Below are positions 46,163 to 57,730 of a stretch of 64,000 bases of DNA, piece after piece; the stretch's first letter is position 1, and every line of letters begins with the position of its first letter. Source of the DNA: Plectrocnemia conspersa (Eukaryota; Arthropoda; Insecta; Trichoptera; Polycentropodidae); contig VTFK01000036.1 of assembly GCA_009617715.1 (NCBI GenBank), positions 310,001-374,000 on the forward strand. The letters are read 5' to 3'. The notes beneath the pieces are model-generated. The model was not told the origin of the DNA and made no database searches. It worked only from the letters and a program-made list of their open reading frames with translations. A program made the translations under genes and the position numbers.

Positions 46163-47175
46163 AAATTTTAATAATTACTTATTTAAAAGAAAACAAAAAG
46201 TTAAAATAAATAATGTATATTCTGAAGAGAAATTAGTGTCTTATGGAGTACCACAAGGGTCTAAATTGGGACCATTGTTATTTGTTATGTATATTAATGA
46301 TATAGTTAATAACGTGCAAAAATGTAAAATTAATCTATTTGCGGATGACACATTAATGTATTGCATAGGTGATAACATTAAAGAAATTGTAAATAATTTA
46401 AATAATGAATTAAGTATATTAGAAATATGGTTAAAGAATAATGTACTTAAATTAAATGAGAATAAAACTAAATGTATGTTTATTAATTATAAAAATGTGT
46501 TAGATAATAGTACCAAAATAGTAATAAATAACTCTAGTATAGAAATAGTCGATAATATAAAATATTTAGGAGTAATTGTTGATACAAAATTAAATTTTAA
46601 AGAACATTGTAATTACATATTAAAAAAAATTAGTAGAAAAATAGGTTTATTATCTAGATTAAGAAATATATTAAGTATAAATACAAAAAAAAAAAATTTA
46701 CAATAGTATATAATATTGCCCCATTTTAAATTATTGTGCAACACTATTAAATATGTTAAATAAATTAGATAAACAAATGTTGCAAAAATTACAAAATAGG
46801 GCAATGAGAGTAATCTTAAATAAAAATAGATTAACTAGTTGTAAAAGTATGATTGATAGATTAGAATGGTTGAATGTTCAAGAAATATTGAGTATGAATG
46901 TTTTAGTATTTATATATAAGTTAGAAAATGATATGTTACCAAAATATTTTAATAAGTATTTAAAAAGAAATAAAGATGTACATAAATATAATACTAGAAA
47001 TAGAGAAAATTTAAAGATAATTAAGTATAAGAAAACGAGTACGGCTAGGGGAATTATGTACGGAGGTTTTGATTTATATAATAGTCTTCTAAGAGAAATC
47101 GGAAACAGCAACAATATAACGGGTTTCATAAATGGAATAAAAAAACACCTTCGTACATATAGAAATAAATTATAA
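46163..47175 (+). pseudogene. LINE B reverse transcriptase, copy 2
   Basis: Reads INNVYSEEKLVSYGVPQGS, KLGPLLFVMYINDIV, FADDTLMYC (catalytic), WLKNNVLKLNENKT and YLGVIVDTKLNFKEH. The frame is then lost in a long A-run near 46685-46697 and resumes as MLNKLDKQMLQKLQNRAMR and onward to KKHLRTYRNKL with a stop at 47173-47175. Motif A is absent through 5' truncation. Copy 1 is intact at the A-run, while copy 2 is intact where copy 1 is shifted, so the frameshifts arose separately. Confidence 0.9.
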
Positions 47176-47330
47176 TATTAAGACTTTAATATTGAATATT
47201 TTTATTTTTTCTTTCTGTTATGTATTTTTTATATATTTTTATATATGTTTACTAAATTTGTTAGATGTAAAGATTAGCTATTAAGCTAAATAAATTAATA
47301 AAATAAATAAATAAATAATAAAAAAAACGA
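46163..47330 (+). mobile_element. LINE B, copy 2 (5'-truncated)
   Basis: Nearly identical to copy 1 at 18420-19720. It starts within the polymerase at FNNYLFKRKQKVKIN and includes the 3' UTR, the TTAGCT-ATTA-AGCTAA hairpin (about 47274-47289) and a tail of TAAATAAATTAATAAAATAA followed by further TAAA units. It is inserted antisense to EXT1 transcription. Confidence 0.9.
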
Positions 47331-48189
47331 ATATTTACCCTACATTGATGCACAAACAATTCGTTTTATGGAACAACAAAAAAATATTTAAATTCACATA
47401 TCTTATTAAATAAAACAAGATAAGGGGTGACTCATTTATGAAAATTTCGATGAGTCGTCTTCGAAGTACGTTTCCAAAAATCACCAGGCGTCGCAATATT
47501 TATCATAATAATATTGCAGAAAATAATAATAAGTATGAATTAATCATTAATTTGTGTTCTATCAATACAATCTCAATTGTATTTTTGCTAGCATGCGCTT
47601 ATATCGTTACGTGTGTATTTTATTAGAAAATGTCGCGTATTTTGAGCGGCGTGCAAACACGAAACTTTGTTTTTAAGCTCGGCAAAGGAAAGCTACAGAA
47701 ACACGCGAAATGCTAATGACGATCCACTGAGATGGTGCTTATATAACAAGAAAGAGGATTTTGTGTACTTTTGCAAGATTTGCTTGAATTGACTAAAGAG
47801 ATACATATAGCAATTAAACCCATTTTTAAAAAGTTAACCTCATATTTATTTTTTAAAAATACAAAATATTTAAGTAGCATTCATACCATATAAAATAAAA
47901 TTTCAATCACTACGATGTTTCAATTTATCTATATCATAAAAATAGACAAAAGTATAATTTAAGCTGCTGTCAAAACTAAACTAAAAGACATTTCGTGCTC
48001 AAATTTTGACAGAAAGCTAACCATATTTTTACTACAAAAGTAGAATACTATACACCGCTATCTATATGTCGCTTCTGCGAACTTTTTGAAATTCCCGATC
48101 CTACATTTAGTGAAGGAGTCTACGGACAATTAGAGATGAAGTATCAGCTTCATACCATTATTTTCGGATTAAGGCGATAGCTTAATGCG
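47331..48189. other. AT-rich intron sequence
   Basis: Includes a GATAAGGGGTGACTCAT word (47420-47436) also seen at 52459 and 53019. No gene was recognised. Confidence 0.4.
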
Positions 48190-48545
48190 AGCGCTAAAGT
48201 CGCGTTGTTTCAGATTTGTAAGGCTATCAAAAGCGACGGATACACGTCTCGCTCCCACCAGCATTAGCGAGTAGAAATTCACAAACCGCTCGTTAAAGTT
48301 AAGAAATGCAAAGCCGCGACAGCGACCGAGCAAACACGCGCACATCGGATGATTATTATAATTATTATTATATATGTATATACGAGACGAGTCTTAAGAA
48401 GATCCGAATTAAAGATATAAAATTAGCGCACACAAATTTCGACATGTCTATCATATTAAGCGACGCCAAAGTTGCGGAATACATTACGGGGCGTTTCGGT
48501 CGGCTGGCTGTGTTTATATTTTCTACCCCTCGGCGGCGATAAAGC

Positions 48546-48581
<36 letters not shown>

Positions 48582-48840
48582 AAACTTGCCGGCGACCGCA
48601 AAACTCTCGGATGGCGGAGGAAAAAAGTAACGCTACCCGGGGAAGCTGTGTATAAGAAGAGATTGATACGCGGAGTAAATCACGCGTGGTTTATGCCGAG
48701 ACAAAACTCCACGGCGCTTTCCCGCGAGAAGGTATTTATACTAAAGCGAAAACTTGGCGATTATGGAAATGGCGTATCGAACTTTGCACTCCTATATAAT
48801 ATATTATATAAAGGCGTATAAATACGCACAAGGCTTTTAA
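48190..48840. other. GC-richer intronic island with (TC)n
   Basis: Composition rises, CpG is frequent, and a pure (TC)n run spans about 48550-48577. Open frames occur on both strands (for instance 48306-48542 plus, 48368-48601 minus) but none shows a domain. This could be an alternative promoter, enhancer or unrecognised exon; inference from composition only. Confidence 0.25.
48550..48577. repeat. (TC)n microsatellite
   Basis: Uninterrupted CT dinucleotide tract of about 14 units inside the GC-richer intronic island. A shorter one lies at 54729-54748. Confidence 0.9.
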
Positions 48841-48960
48841 AAAAAAAAAGTGTTGGAACTCACTTTTTGTCAAGCTTTTTACTAAAGAAAATTATATTAA
48901 AAGATCATTCAAATTAAATTTAAAGCAGCTTTTTCTATGCCAAAATTTAAACAAAATTTA
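48838..48960. repeat. Short dispersed repeat (pair with 18078-18200)
   Basis: Poly-A then TTGGAACTCACTTTTTGTCA, AAGAAAATTATATT and TTAAATTTAAAGCAGCTTTT match the 18 kb copy. Immediately after it, on the minus strand, a frame at 48980-49243 contains NPSKYVDLWFHRF and DTNTKKINREDL. This may be coding DNA of an element, but I cannot name it. Confidence 0.6.
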
Positions 48961-49249
48961 TCATATTTTTTTTCATTACTTAAGACAAGTCAAATATAAA
49001 GTTAAATGTAAAATTAAATTGTAAAACATCATATATTATATAATGAAATAAAAATATATAATGATTTCCAAAATTTTGTCCAAGTCTCGTTGACAAATCT
49101 TCTCGATTAATTTTTTTAGTGTTGGTATCTATGGCCGAATTAAATCTGTGAAACCACAGATCAACATATTTTGAAGGATTTAAAAGTGGCAAAGGTGGTC
49201 CGACAAGTTTGATGATCAAAGGTGCCGAAACTGTATTGGTCATGAACGA

Positions 49250-50330
49250 AGCGAAAATCTGCGTTCACGTTCACTTGAAAAAAATATTTCAGTCACAGCT
49301 TCCACTTTTTATGCAAAATACGGACCCTGAACTAACACAATCATACTGTAGGAGTTGACAACCAGTTACTGTGATATTACATATATATTATTTTATTATT
49401 TATTTTGTGCGAAATGGTTTGCTTCAAAGCAAACAACAAAGCAACTCAAATCAGTAACTTTGCAAATTATTTTACGTCTGGAAGTACTACAATAATTAAA
49501 AAATCAGTTATTCGAAAATAGATTCATGCAATTAAATTTTCAATCGCTATGTAAATGAAATTATCAGACCAAGAAAAAATATTTGATAATCATTTTTTTA
49601 TATATATTATTTATTAAACTATAAGCATTATTTACGTCGCGCGCATTATATAATACACACTAAATAATATAAAATATATTTCTTGAACGCAGCTGTAACG
49701 TAATTACATATCACAAACGCGTTCCGCCGCTCGACGTCATGCATTTCAAACCAATTCTGAAGTCTAGCTGAGACGCAGTCCTGTTTATCTCATTCCGCAG
49801 TGAGCATCCCTTTCGTGTCAGGTGCATTTTCAGATGGAGAAAACGTCAACCATTACCATGTTTCTATAAATGAAATATTGTACAAAACTGCATTTATACA
49901 AACGTAAATTTCGATTGGTTAATACAGGTTTTTAATATTTCTTCTTACGAACGAAATGCATATTTTGTATATAATAAATACTATGCGTCAAAGCAATGCA
50001 ATGGAGTTCTGCATTCAATGCAAGTATTTAGATAGACACCTTTAAATTCAGACATAACCACGCCTAGGACCCTCCAAGAAATGCGTACAAATATCAGATA
50101 TCAATAATTTTGTAGGTGTAGAGCAATACAGTTTTTATTTAGGGGGAAGAAATATGTACATAGGTCAGATATCGACATTTGGCAGACGTACCAAATATTT
50201 TAATTATGGAACTTGTCCGAACCGAAGTTACAACTGAAGTCGGCCGAGACCTACGACTTCGAGTAAGCGACCACACTGTCGCAAATTTCATATGCCGTCC
50301 GGACGGCGGCTTCTGTCACATACAGCTGGC
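49250..50330. other. Intron sequence, nothing recognised
   Basis: AT-rich filler. A GC-richer segment at 50195-50335 precedes the dispersed repeat and may be part of it. Confidence 0.35.
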
Positions 50331-50335
50331 ATATT

Positions 50336-50790
50336 CGCGCGCGATCAAAAAATGTACCAAATAATCGCAATTTTTAAATAAGTCATTTTATTATGTTTGT
50401 GTGGGCACTCACCAATACAATATCAGTGAAAATTTTTCGGTCGTAAATATTCAATTTATGCAAAATCTTTGTTGGCTTTTGCAAAATGCCATAAGGCATA
50501 AAAATGAAACTTCAGAATACAAACACCACATCTGTGACTATCCTAGAATTTTTCGCCATCGATTCTAAATAAGAATTCGTTATGGTGTGAAATTTATATA
50601 AACCAATCTAGGAAAATACATAAAAATATTCGAAACGATATTTTTTAACGAAATCAAGTACCACTAATTATTTAATTTTACATGAAAAAAAATATAATAA
50701 CAATATCTGTTAAAAGAATATACTATCAAAAATATAATTAATCCCTTTTAGTGCCCTAAAATATTTAAAGATGTCAGTAAGAGTCTGTTG
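50336..50790 (+). repeat. Dispersed repeat, copy 2 (pair with 41204-41640)
   Basis: Same ordered words as the 41.2 kb copy, in the same orientation, with insertions near 50395-50430 and 50470-50520. Located within the EXT1 intron near its donor end. Confidence 0.7.
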
Positions 50791-50937
50791 TAATCCCCGA
50801 TAAGCATGTGGTATTATTGACCACGTGATCACAATGCAGCGCTCGACATGCGTGTTAACCATAGGACGCCTCCGCTCATACTGAAATTGAACCGAGTTAC
50901 TCGTTCTATTTCAGTTTACGAAGCACCATATCATTAT

Positions 50938-51000
50938 CTCTTCTCTCACTCTCGTCACTTAACACGCGAAGAGGAAGTATCTCACCGCTCGCGCTCGAAA
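50938..51000. repeat. Degraded arm of the palindromic MITE
   Basis: CTCTCACTCTCGTCACTTAA, CACGCGAAGAGGAAGTATCT and CACCGCTCGCGC correspond to the right arm of the MITE at 39344-39408 with deletions. The other arm is not recognisable. Confidence 0.6.
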
Positions 51001-51700
51001 GAGCAACTCCAACTTCGGTCCGTTTGCCGACAATGTTCGGAAGCGCTCGAAGCTGCCCAAGTCGACTGAATTACCCGCTACTTTACCTCCCGTTCTCGGT
51101 AACCTTGGACAACTTCCGAGAGATTTTAGAGCGGGCAGAACCGAACTCGACCGAAGTAATCCACATTATTCTCCGTCCTTGGCTAACCTTGCCCAACTTC
51201 CAAAGAGTGTAGTACAGGCATAAAGCTTCACCAAGTGAACAAATAATAATATAAAATAAAACACTGAAAGATAAAGATTGCGGTTAAAGCAAATAAGATT
51301 ATATTTCATATAAATGGCAAACAGTGGTTACTAACTGACTTTCTTGCAACATTTTCATAAATATCAGATTTCTAAAATATCCTAAAATAGATTTGGGTCG
51401 CATAGCATTGGAAATACCACCGTAAAGCAAACCAGATTGCAATAGTATAATACATCTGGATGGGAAATCGCGAGATTCGTTTTTCATTTCGGGAGTTATG
51501 CAAATTGAACGGGCGCGCACGCCGAGGGTCGAAACAAAGTTGGCAAAGGGAAAAGGGCCATGCATGATTGCCCCTGAGCGCTTTTTATTAGACTTTACGA
51601 AGGACGACCGTGCAATATTAATGTCAAGAGGGACTAATTAAAAATGGCCGGGCAGAAAGTAGCATTAACGATTAGAAAAATATTTTTATATTCTACATAC

Positions 51701-51954
51701 CTCGCTCCGGCGCTTTGCGGAGGTTCTTTGTACTGCTTTCGCTGCGTAAGCTTAATGGGAGGTCTCCTGGTCACATGGGCCACTAGACAGTTCATCAGGA
51801 TGTCTTCGCAGTTGTGAGCCTGGGCCACGGCTTTGTGCAGAAGAGGTGGAAGCCACGTGGAGTACAAGTCGTGGTAGTATCTGTGGTAGATTGCAGCTCC
51901 TGTTAAGACTATCGAGTACTCGTTGGTCCACCTTGAAGTGTACCCCCATGCACC
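51701..51954 (-). CDS. ttv: Exostosin-1 (EXT1/tout-velu) penultimate exon
   Basis: An exon between acceptor TTTTACAG (51955-51962 on the minus strand) and donor GTATGT. It begins in phase 0 and encodes [80 protein letters not shown] and SAGA, with two bases left over to join AG|G at the last exon. [19 protein letters not shown] and [22 protein letters not shown] match animal EXT1 in the GT64 catalytic domain, which transfers GlcNAc during heparan sulfate chain growth in the Golgi. Preceding exons are not found in the remaining 12 kb of the window. Confidence 0.93.
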
Positions 51955-53790
51955 CTGTAAAATATAAAAATATATAGTTTAATATATTGTAAATCATGTT
52001 TTTTTCTTTTGAGTAAACACTAGTGTAATAATTACATTATCAACACACGTTTGTGTATATAAGAATAATATAATTCACAATTCCTCTCAGAATCTTATGA
52101 ACACAAGTTGAATAATCAGTTAGCATGTAGATACTGTATACCTTTGATGAAATAATAAAGCCACGAGAGAACAACATCTTGATACAATTCAGAACCGTAA
52201 CATCGAAAAATAAAAAGCTGGTACTTATGCACCTTGACATAGCTCCGTGCACTTTATATGACATAACGTATCAGATTCAAAGAAAACGGTCTTTTAAGAT
52301 GCGTTTATTTTTGTTCTTTGAAATTTCTAACGGCCTTTATCTCGCGCTTACAAATTCATCGTTTGCACATTTGCACTATTTTCATTTAAATTTTATTTTA
52401 AATATTTATACTGTATTAAAATGAATGTGACCATCATATGAAATTTTAAGAAACATGAGATAAGGGATGACTCATATATAAAAAAAATAAAAAAAATGTT
52501 TTTTAGAAGTAGAGATTTTAACCCGAATTTTAAAATATTAGATACTTTATTAAATTCAATATTTATCTACTATACGTAATACTTTTTATTAAAATATTTA
52601 GCTAATTTTGGTAAAATTTGATAAAGTTTAAATATTTTGTAGATTATTATGAGTTATATTATCCTTATTTTGTAGGAATAGTAGACGCAACTAATTTCAA
52701 TAGCGAGTCTAATATTTTAAACATGGTTTTAAATCGTATTAAAATTTCAATGAAGGATGTTTATTTTTTAGTATACACTCTACTGAAAAGGTAATCATTT
52801 ATATTATTATATTTTACATATTAAAAAATAACAGTAAATCAACGAATGATTAACGGTAAGACGATCGTCATATTCTTAGCATATTCATTTTAATATTTAT
52901 TTATATCAAAATAATTATTTCTTACATTTTAAAATTAGCAAAAAATTACATTACATCATATTAAAATAAATGTGTCGGACACATGTACCATGCCAAACCG
53001 CAAGCTTATACCTTGCGAGATAAGAGATGACTCATCAAAATAAATCAAGTTTGAGTTCTCAACAATATATATTTAAATCCTAAAATTGATATAATAGGTA
53101 TTTCATTGTTCTATTATAGGACATTAGAAATTTATTTGGGCAGCTATTAAATAGTATTTGTAGCAATTTTTATTCAAATATTTGCAAATTATGGTTAAAT
53201 TTGACATGGTGAAATATTTTGTGCGGGTAAAGGTTTTTTACTAAATATTTTGCAAATTATGGTAAAATTTGACGAAGGTAAAAAATTTTGTGCGGGTAAA
53301 AATTAAAGAGAGTGAAACTTTAAATACTTTTTATTTTAATGTGGAACAGACATCTCTTGCTCTTATGGATAATTTATTAACTTTCAAATTGCAACTTAAA
53401 ATAAGCACGCATTTAAGACTAAAAATATTTGTCCAAATTTATAAAAAAAATATTAAAAATATTTTTATGACATATTGTGAAGACCATTTTTTTTCACATA
53501 CAAATATATTTTAATAATATCGAATATAAATAGCGAAAACGTTGGACGTTTAATGCGCTATTTTGAAAATATTTTTTTTAAACAACAAATTTTTTTTATT
53601 AAAAAATATTTTTTCTTACATTTAAAACTATTTTAATACATTAGAATATGTTTAGCTAGGCTACTCATATTCCAACAGTTTATAATCGAATATTCAGAAC
53701 CCTCTGTCTTCTGTCAGACGACAGGCGAAAATTATAACCTGTGGCAGAGTCTCAGCTTGGTCATCATAAAAAACGAACATCCAATAAAGG
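51955..53790. other. EXT1 upstream intron, AT-rich
   Basis: It carries a repeated motif GAGATAAG(G/A)GATGACTCAT at about 52457 and 53017. There is also a local duplication of a TTTTGCAAATTATGGTAAAATTTGA-like stretch (about 53175-53215 and 53243-53275). No coding exon was found. Confidence 0.4.
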
Positions 53791-56755
53791 GCTTGCGGTA
53801 ATCTTCATTTTCATTACAGAATACTTTAAACACCATAGATGTACAACCACCGGGGCTCTGCCCTTAGTTGGTCTGGTTCACCAAGGAATGTCCTACCGCA
53901 GAGGTATGCCATAGAGGCACGTAATGACATCCATAGGTGACCATATGGTATAGTGGTAATAATAGTTTTTCATATATGCACAATGTTTCGCAAAAAAATG
54001 TTTGCAATACATTGTATATGAAAAATTATAATCGGCTTAAATTCGTCTTCTTCGGCACATCACACGAAATAATAATAAAAATTGTATATTTTTTATGAGC
54101 GAAACATACTCTAATTTTGAATAACAAATACAGTTAAAACATTGTTTCACATTCTGGTTTAGTAGCGCTGATAATAAAAATAATATAATCTACTTCCACA
54201 GACTGTGAATTTGCTGTGAACATTAGTTGTGAAGATAAGCTGCTATAATTAAATTGTCGAGTATATACTATATATATGTAGTATTGAAGTCTATTAAAAT
54301 CAATATAGAAATGTAATTTTAATATTATATACATTAAAAAAAATAGACAAATTTATCAAAATATCTGGCAGCGTAATAATCTTCCTGTATACAATCTTCT
54401 CATCACTTTTCGGCAATTTATATATGAACGAAGTAATACAAATTAGAACTAGAAGCGATATTGTACAAGCAGTTATCGGAACACAAAAACCTTCCAATCC
54501 TTCCAAATCACTTACACGTCCACTTTTAATCCACACTTCTGCTTATATAAAGGCGTTCTCAGGTGTGTTGCGGCTTGACCCGTAGAACTTTTCCGTTCGT
54601 TAGCAATCGACTTTGCGGCTTCTCTTTTAATCCGATTTTCTACCACTCGAACGAAGAAGATTTACGCGTCGCAGACGTTTATTCTTCTGATTCTGCCGGA
54701 CCTTTTTGCGCATTTTATTGCAATTTTATCTCTCTCTCTCTCTCTCTCAGAAGCACGTGCTCTTTTTCGCTTTCGGATAAACCGCACTTTTTACGACTCC
54801 GCCAGTGATTTTTCACCGATCGAACGTTGTGTGTTATTGGCCGAATTTTATGTATATTAGTATGTGTTTGTTGCTATAGCTGTAGCTGTGGCGTTGGTTT
54901 ATCGCGAAAAAAGTTTATGTTTATAGCTGTTTCGCTGCGTTCGATACGCCGAAGTATTTGAACAGGCAAGCGAGCTTTTGCTTGCTTATCTGTAGAAGCA
55001 CGCATTGATATTGTGTAAAATTTGTAAAGCTTATCGAGAAATACGATATGGCGTTCATTGAGAAATACAATATGAATAAATAAATACGCTTTATCGATAA
55101 TTAAAAATACGATTTTATTGTTTTAAATTCCGTATGATATTGACACATAAATATAGAAAAATTGCTCAATGATTTTTTTCAAAAATCAAATATGTTCTAA
55201 TAAAAAAAAAAATCACTTTTTAATGCTTCAAAATAATCTAAAAACATAATCTCATAGTCAATTTTTTAATTTCAATAGCAAAAAATATTATAAGTTTTGA
55301 TTAAAAATATTTCGATAGCTTCCTTTTAATATTGTCTGCATTTCGATTTTTTGTCTATGATTTTGCATCGATCAAAATAAATATCATTTAATATTTATAG
55401 TGAAGTATTTTTTTGCATGAAATATCTTTTTAAATGGCTAAAGATTATATAATGTACTATTTAAAAAAAAAGCAAAAACAATCAATAATAAGTATTGTTT
55501 GTTAAAAAAAATGATAACTCACCCTAAATGTTAATTGATTTTTATTATTCGGAAGAAAAAAAATCCTATAAATTTTACCAATGGGGCCCCAAAATAATAG
55601 TGTTTAATGTGTGATTCATCGAAAGCATAAAGTTGCAAAAAAATTTAGTGGTCGCATGCATCTCTTATTACCGGATGATGATTTTATTCATGGAGTTATA
55701 AATTACCAAAATAAAAGTAAAAGTGTCAAATTTAAATTAGAACATAATTAAATTATAATGTCCATGCGCAGCGCGATACGCCATAAGCTTTCACGTGTGA
55801 CGATAATTTAAACGTACATAGATATGAAATATATGCTTTATAATCTACAACAAACAACCGCATCGACATAAGAGGATTGAACTGGCCCTTCGATAACATT
55901 ATGTTGACGTAATGCTATGTCTACGAGAGACAGTGGACTGTACGCTGTGACGTCATAATGCGCGTTTGTGAATGCAGAATCATAGTGTAGCTATAATATA
56001 TTATGTACGTTATACTTTAATAAAATAATAATAAACTATTTTTTCTAGTATCCCGAATACATATCGGAGCAGTTCCCTAACGAACGTCTGGAGCATCCGC
56101 CGTAGCTTATTAAGAAGAGGAGTCGTGTGACGCCGTTTCCCGGCTTATCTGGCGACACCTCTGCGACAAAGCGGCCATCGGGAAGACAGGTCGTGGGACG
56201 CGGGATTTCCATTGCCAGCAGATGCAACTAATGGCCTACTACTAAGGAGAGATGTGTGGGTGGGGAAATAACGCGGAAATCTGCGAGGCACCTTGCCGCA
56301 GTGACGAGCGTATTTTGCTAACACTGAGCGAAGTAGCGCAAACGAGAGAGAGCCGAAAACTAGATTTGAAATATTAAATAGCTTGTGTACGTTGAAGTGG
56401 TGAATTATCGCATAATTGTGGACGTTGTTGCGCAGTTTGTGAGGTTATGATGAATCGTATCATTTCATGTTGAGCCTGCATATATAAAAATATATTCAGG
56501 CATGTAGTGTAATTGCGACATATTTAACTCGCGCAAGAAACTAATATATCAAGTATCCTCCTTATCAGCAGAATCAGAGAAGATATCGTATAGTCCGGCA
56601 AAACATATACAGAAAATCTCTTTTGAAAATAGTTATGTCACTCAAGTTTGTCATTATTTAAACCTAAATGTTCTGAATAGTATTGATTATTATACACGCG
56701 CATCAAAACATACAACAAAAACATTTTACAAATTATACGGATGTATAGAAAAAAA
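53791..56755. other. Presumed EXT1 intron or flank, nothing recognised
   Basis: GC-richer spots: 53820-53960 (with GGGGCTCTGCCC), 54540-54970 (with a short TC run at 54729-54748) and 56050-56400. Frames in these spots carry no known domain and do not match exostosin. They may hold regulatory DNA or unrecognised repeats. Confidence 0.3.
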
Positions 56756-56761
56756 ATACGA

Positions 56762-57505
56762 TGTGGCGACCACACATATAGACACATTTAAAATGGCGAT
56801 TATCTCATTGTTAATGACCGTGACCAAAAACGTTCATTCATTAACAATGAGACAAACATCATGGCACAAAAGGGATTTCTTTTGACCACACAACACGGGT
56901 CGTTAAGAGAATCCCTTTTGTGACAAAACGGTACGGACGCAATCAATCACCACAATGCAAACCCTTTCCTTAGAATTCGAAAGTCTGGAACCAAGCAAAA
57001 AACTGGCATTCGAAATACACATTTCTCGAATTCTAAGAAGCCACTGCAACGATTGGCTAGGAGATCGATGCGCAATCGCGATTGGCCAGCTAGCGTGCAT
57101 CCTCCTAAAGGATATAAGCCCGGACTCCGACGAAGAGAGTGCAGACGGTCCACGGCACTTCAGGCAGACGGTCCGAAATACGAGACGGCTGAGGTACGAG
57201 ACAAGAGACGTCACCAGACATCAGAGCCAGCGACGCAAACGAACAGAGCCAAGATCTACCAGCAGCCATCCGGAGGAACCAGCCGCGCGTCCTCACCGAC
57301 AGAACTGAAGATCACACCTGACACTCGCCGCACGCAGCCACAGAGCCCTGAGACATCATCACCTGCACACCTTCATCGCGAGAAACATCACGCCGTATTC
57401 GTCCATAGTCAAAAATGTAATTATAACTTAATAAACAATCTAATAGGATTCACCGAAGAGTCTCATTGGCCGCGAGGTCAACTACCCCTAGGGCTACGCC
57501 CTTAA
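56762..57505 (+). repeat. LTR-like repeat, copy 2 (best preserved)
   Basis: Begins TGTGGCGACCACACATATAG, contains an AATAAA (about 57431), and ends with TACCCCTAGGGCTACGCCC near 57502. It matches the minus strand of 15133-15820 throughout. It is notably GC-richer than the surroundings. A forward open frame (56955-57308) reads MQTLSLEFESLEPSKK, ISRILRSHCNDWLGDR and CAIAIGQL, also present in the other copy. A solo LTR is the best guess, but no target duplication was confirmed and the class is open. Confidence 0.55.
56955..57308 (+). CDS. Open frame inside the LTR-like repeat, unknown
   Basis: 117 codons, beginning MQTLSLEFESLEPSKKLAF, then SRILRSHCNDWLGDRCAIAI and an Arg/Ser/Glu-rich tail ending AARPHRQN. 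The counterpart at 15348-15668 (minus) keeps the same start and C-terminal EP.STSSHPEE..ARP.RQ pattern with a shortened middle. No known domain. The frame may be open simply because the repeat is GC-rich; conservation between copies reflects shared descent and does not prove selection. Confidence 0.3.
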   Translation: MQTLSLEFESLEPSKKLAFEIHISRILRSHCNDWLGDRCAIAIGQLACILLKDISPDSDEESADGPRHFRQTVRNTRRLRYETRDVTRHQSQRRKRTEPRSTSSHPEEPAARPHRQN

Positions 57506-57730
57506 AACAACTTTAACTTCCCTGAATGTAGATTTATTAGGTATAATTTTTTTAAATGGTTGTTCTGTTAAATGTGAAATAAGTAAATGCGGATCTTCCG
57601 TATTTTTTTTAACATAAACAATTATCAACTTTTAGAGAAAATCGTACAGCTGAATGATTCAGTTTGAAAAAAGTGTATCTACATTTCAAAAGAAACACAG
57701 TTGAGAGAACATTTAACATAAGTAAGATTT

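Larger units (their letters stand above)
43131..51700 (-). other. EXT1 intron, 8570 bp
   Basis: Donor GTATGT at 51695-51700 (read on the minus strand) and acceptor CAG ending at 43131. It contains a three-copy tandem repeat (43971-44335), LINE B copy 2 in antisense orientation (46163-47330), a GC-richer island with a (TC)n run (48190-48840), dispersed repeat fragments (48838-48960, 50336-50790) and a degraded MITE arm (50938-51000). Confidence 0.85.

Noticed and set aside
51752..51997. Minus-strand 81-codon frame over the EXT1 penultimate exon
   Set aside because: A shadow of the exostosin frame in another phase, continuing into the upstream intron.
56045..56227. Possible upstream EXT1 exon in a GC-richer spot
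   Set aside because: The translation contains none of the residues expected before the WGYTS segment, and splice borders are not convincing.
57053..57505. Second forward open frame in the LTR-like repeat
   Set aside because: It overlaps the conserved frame in another phase and has no counterpart start in the other copy.
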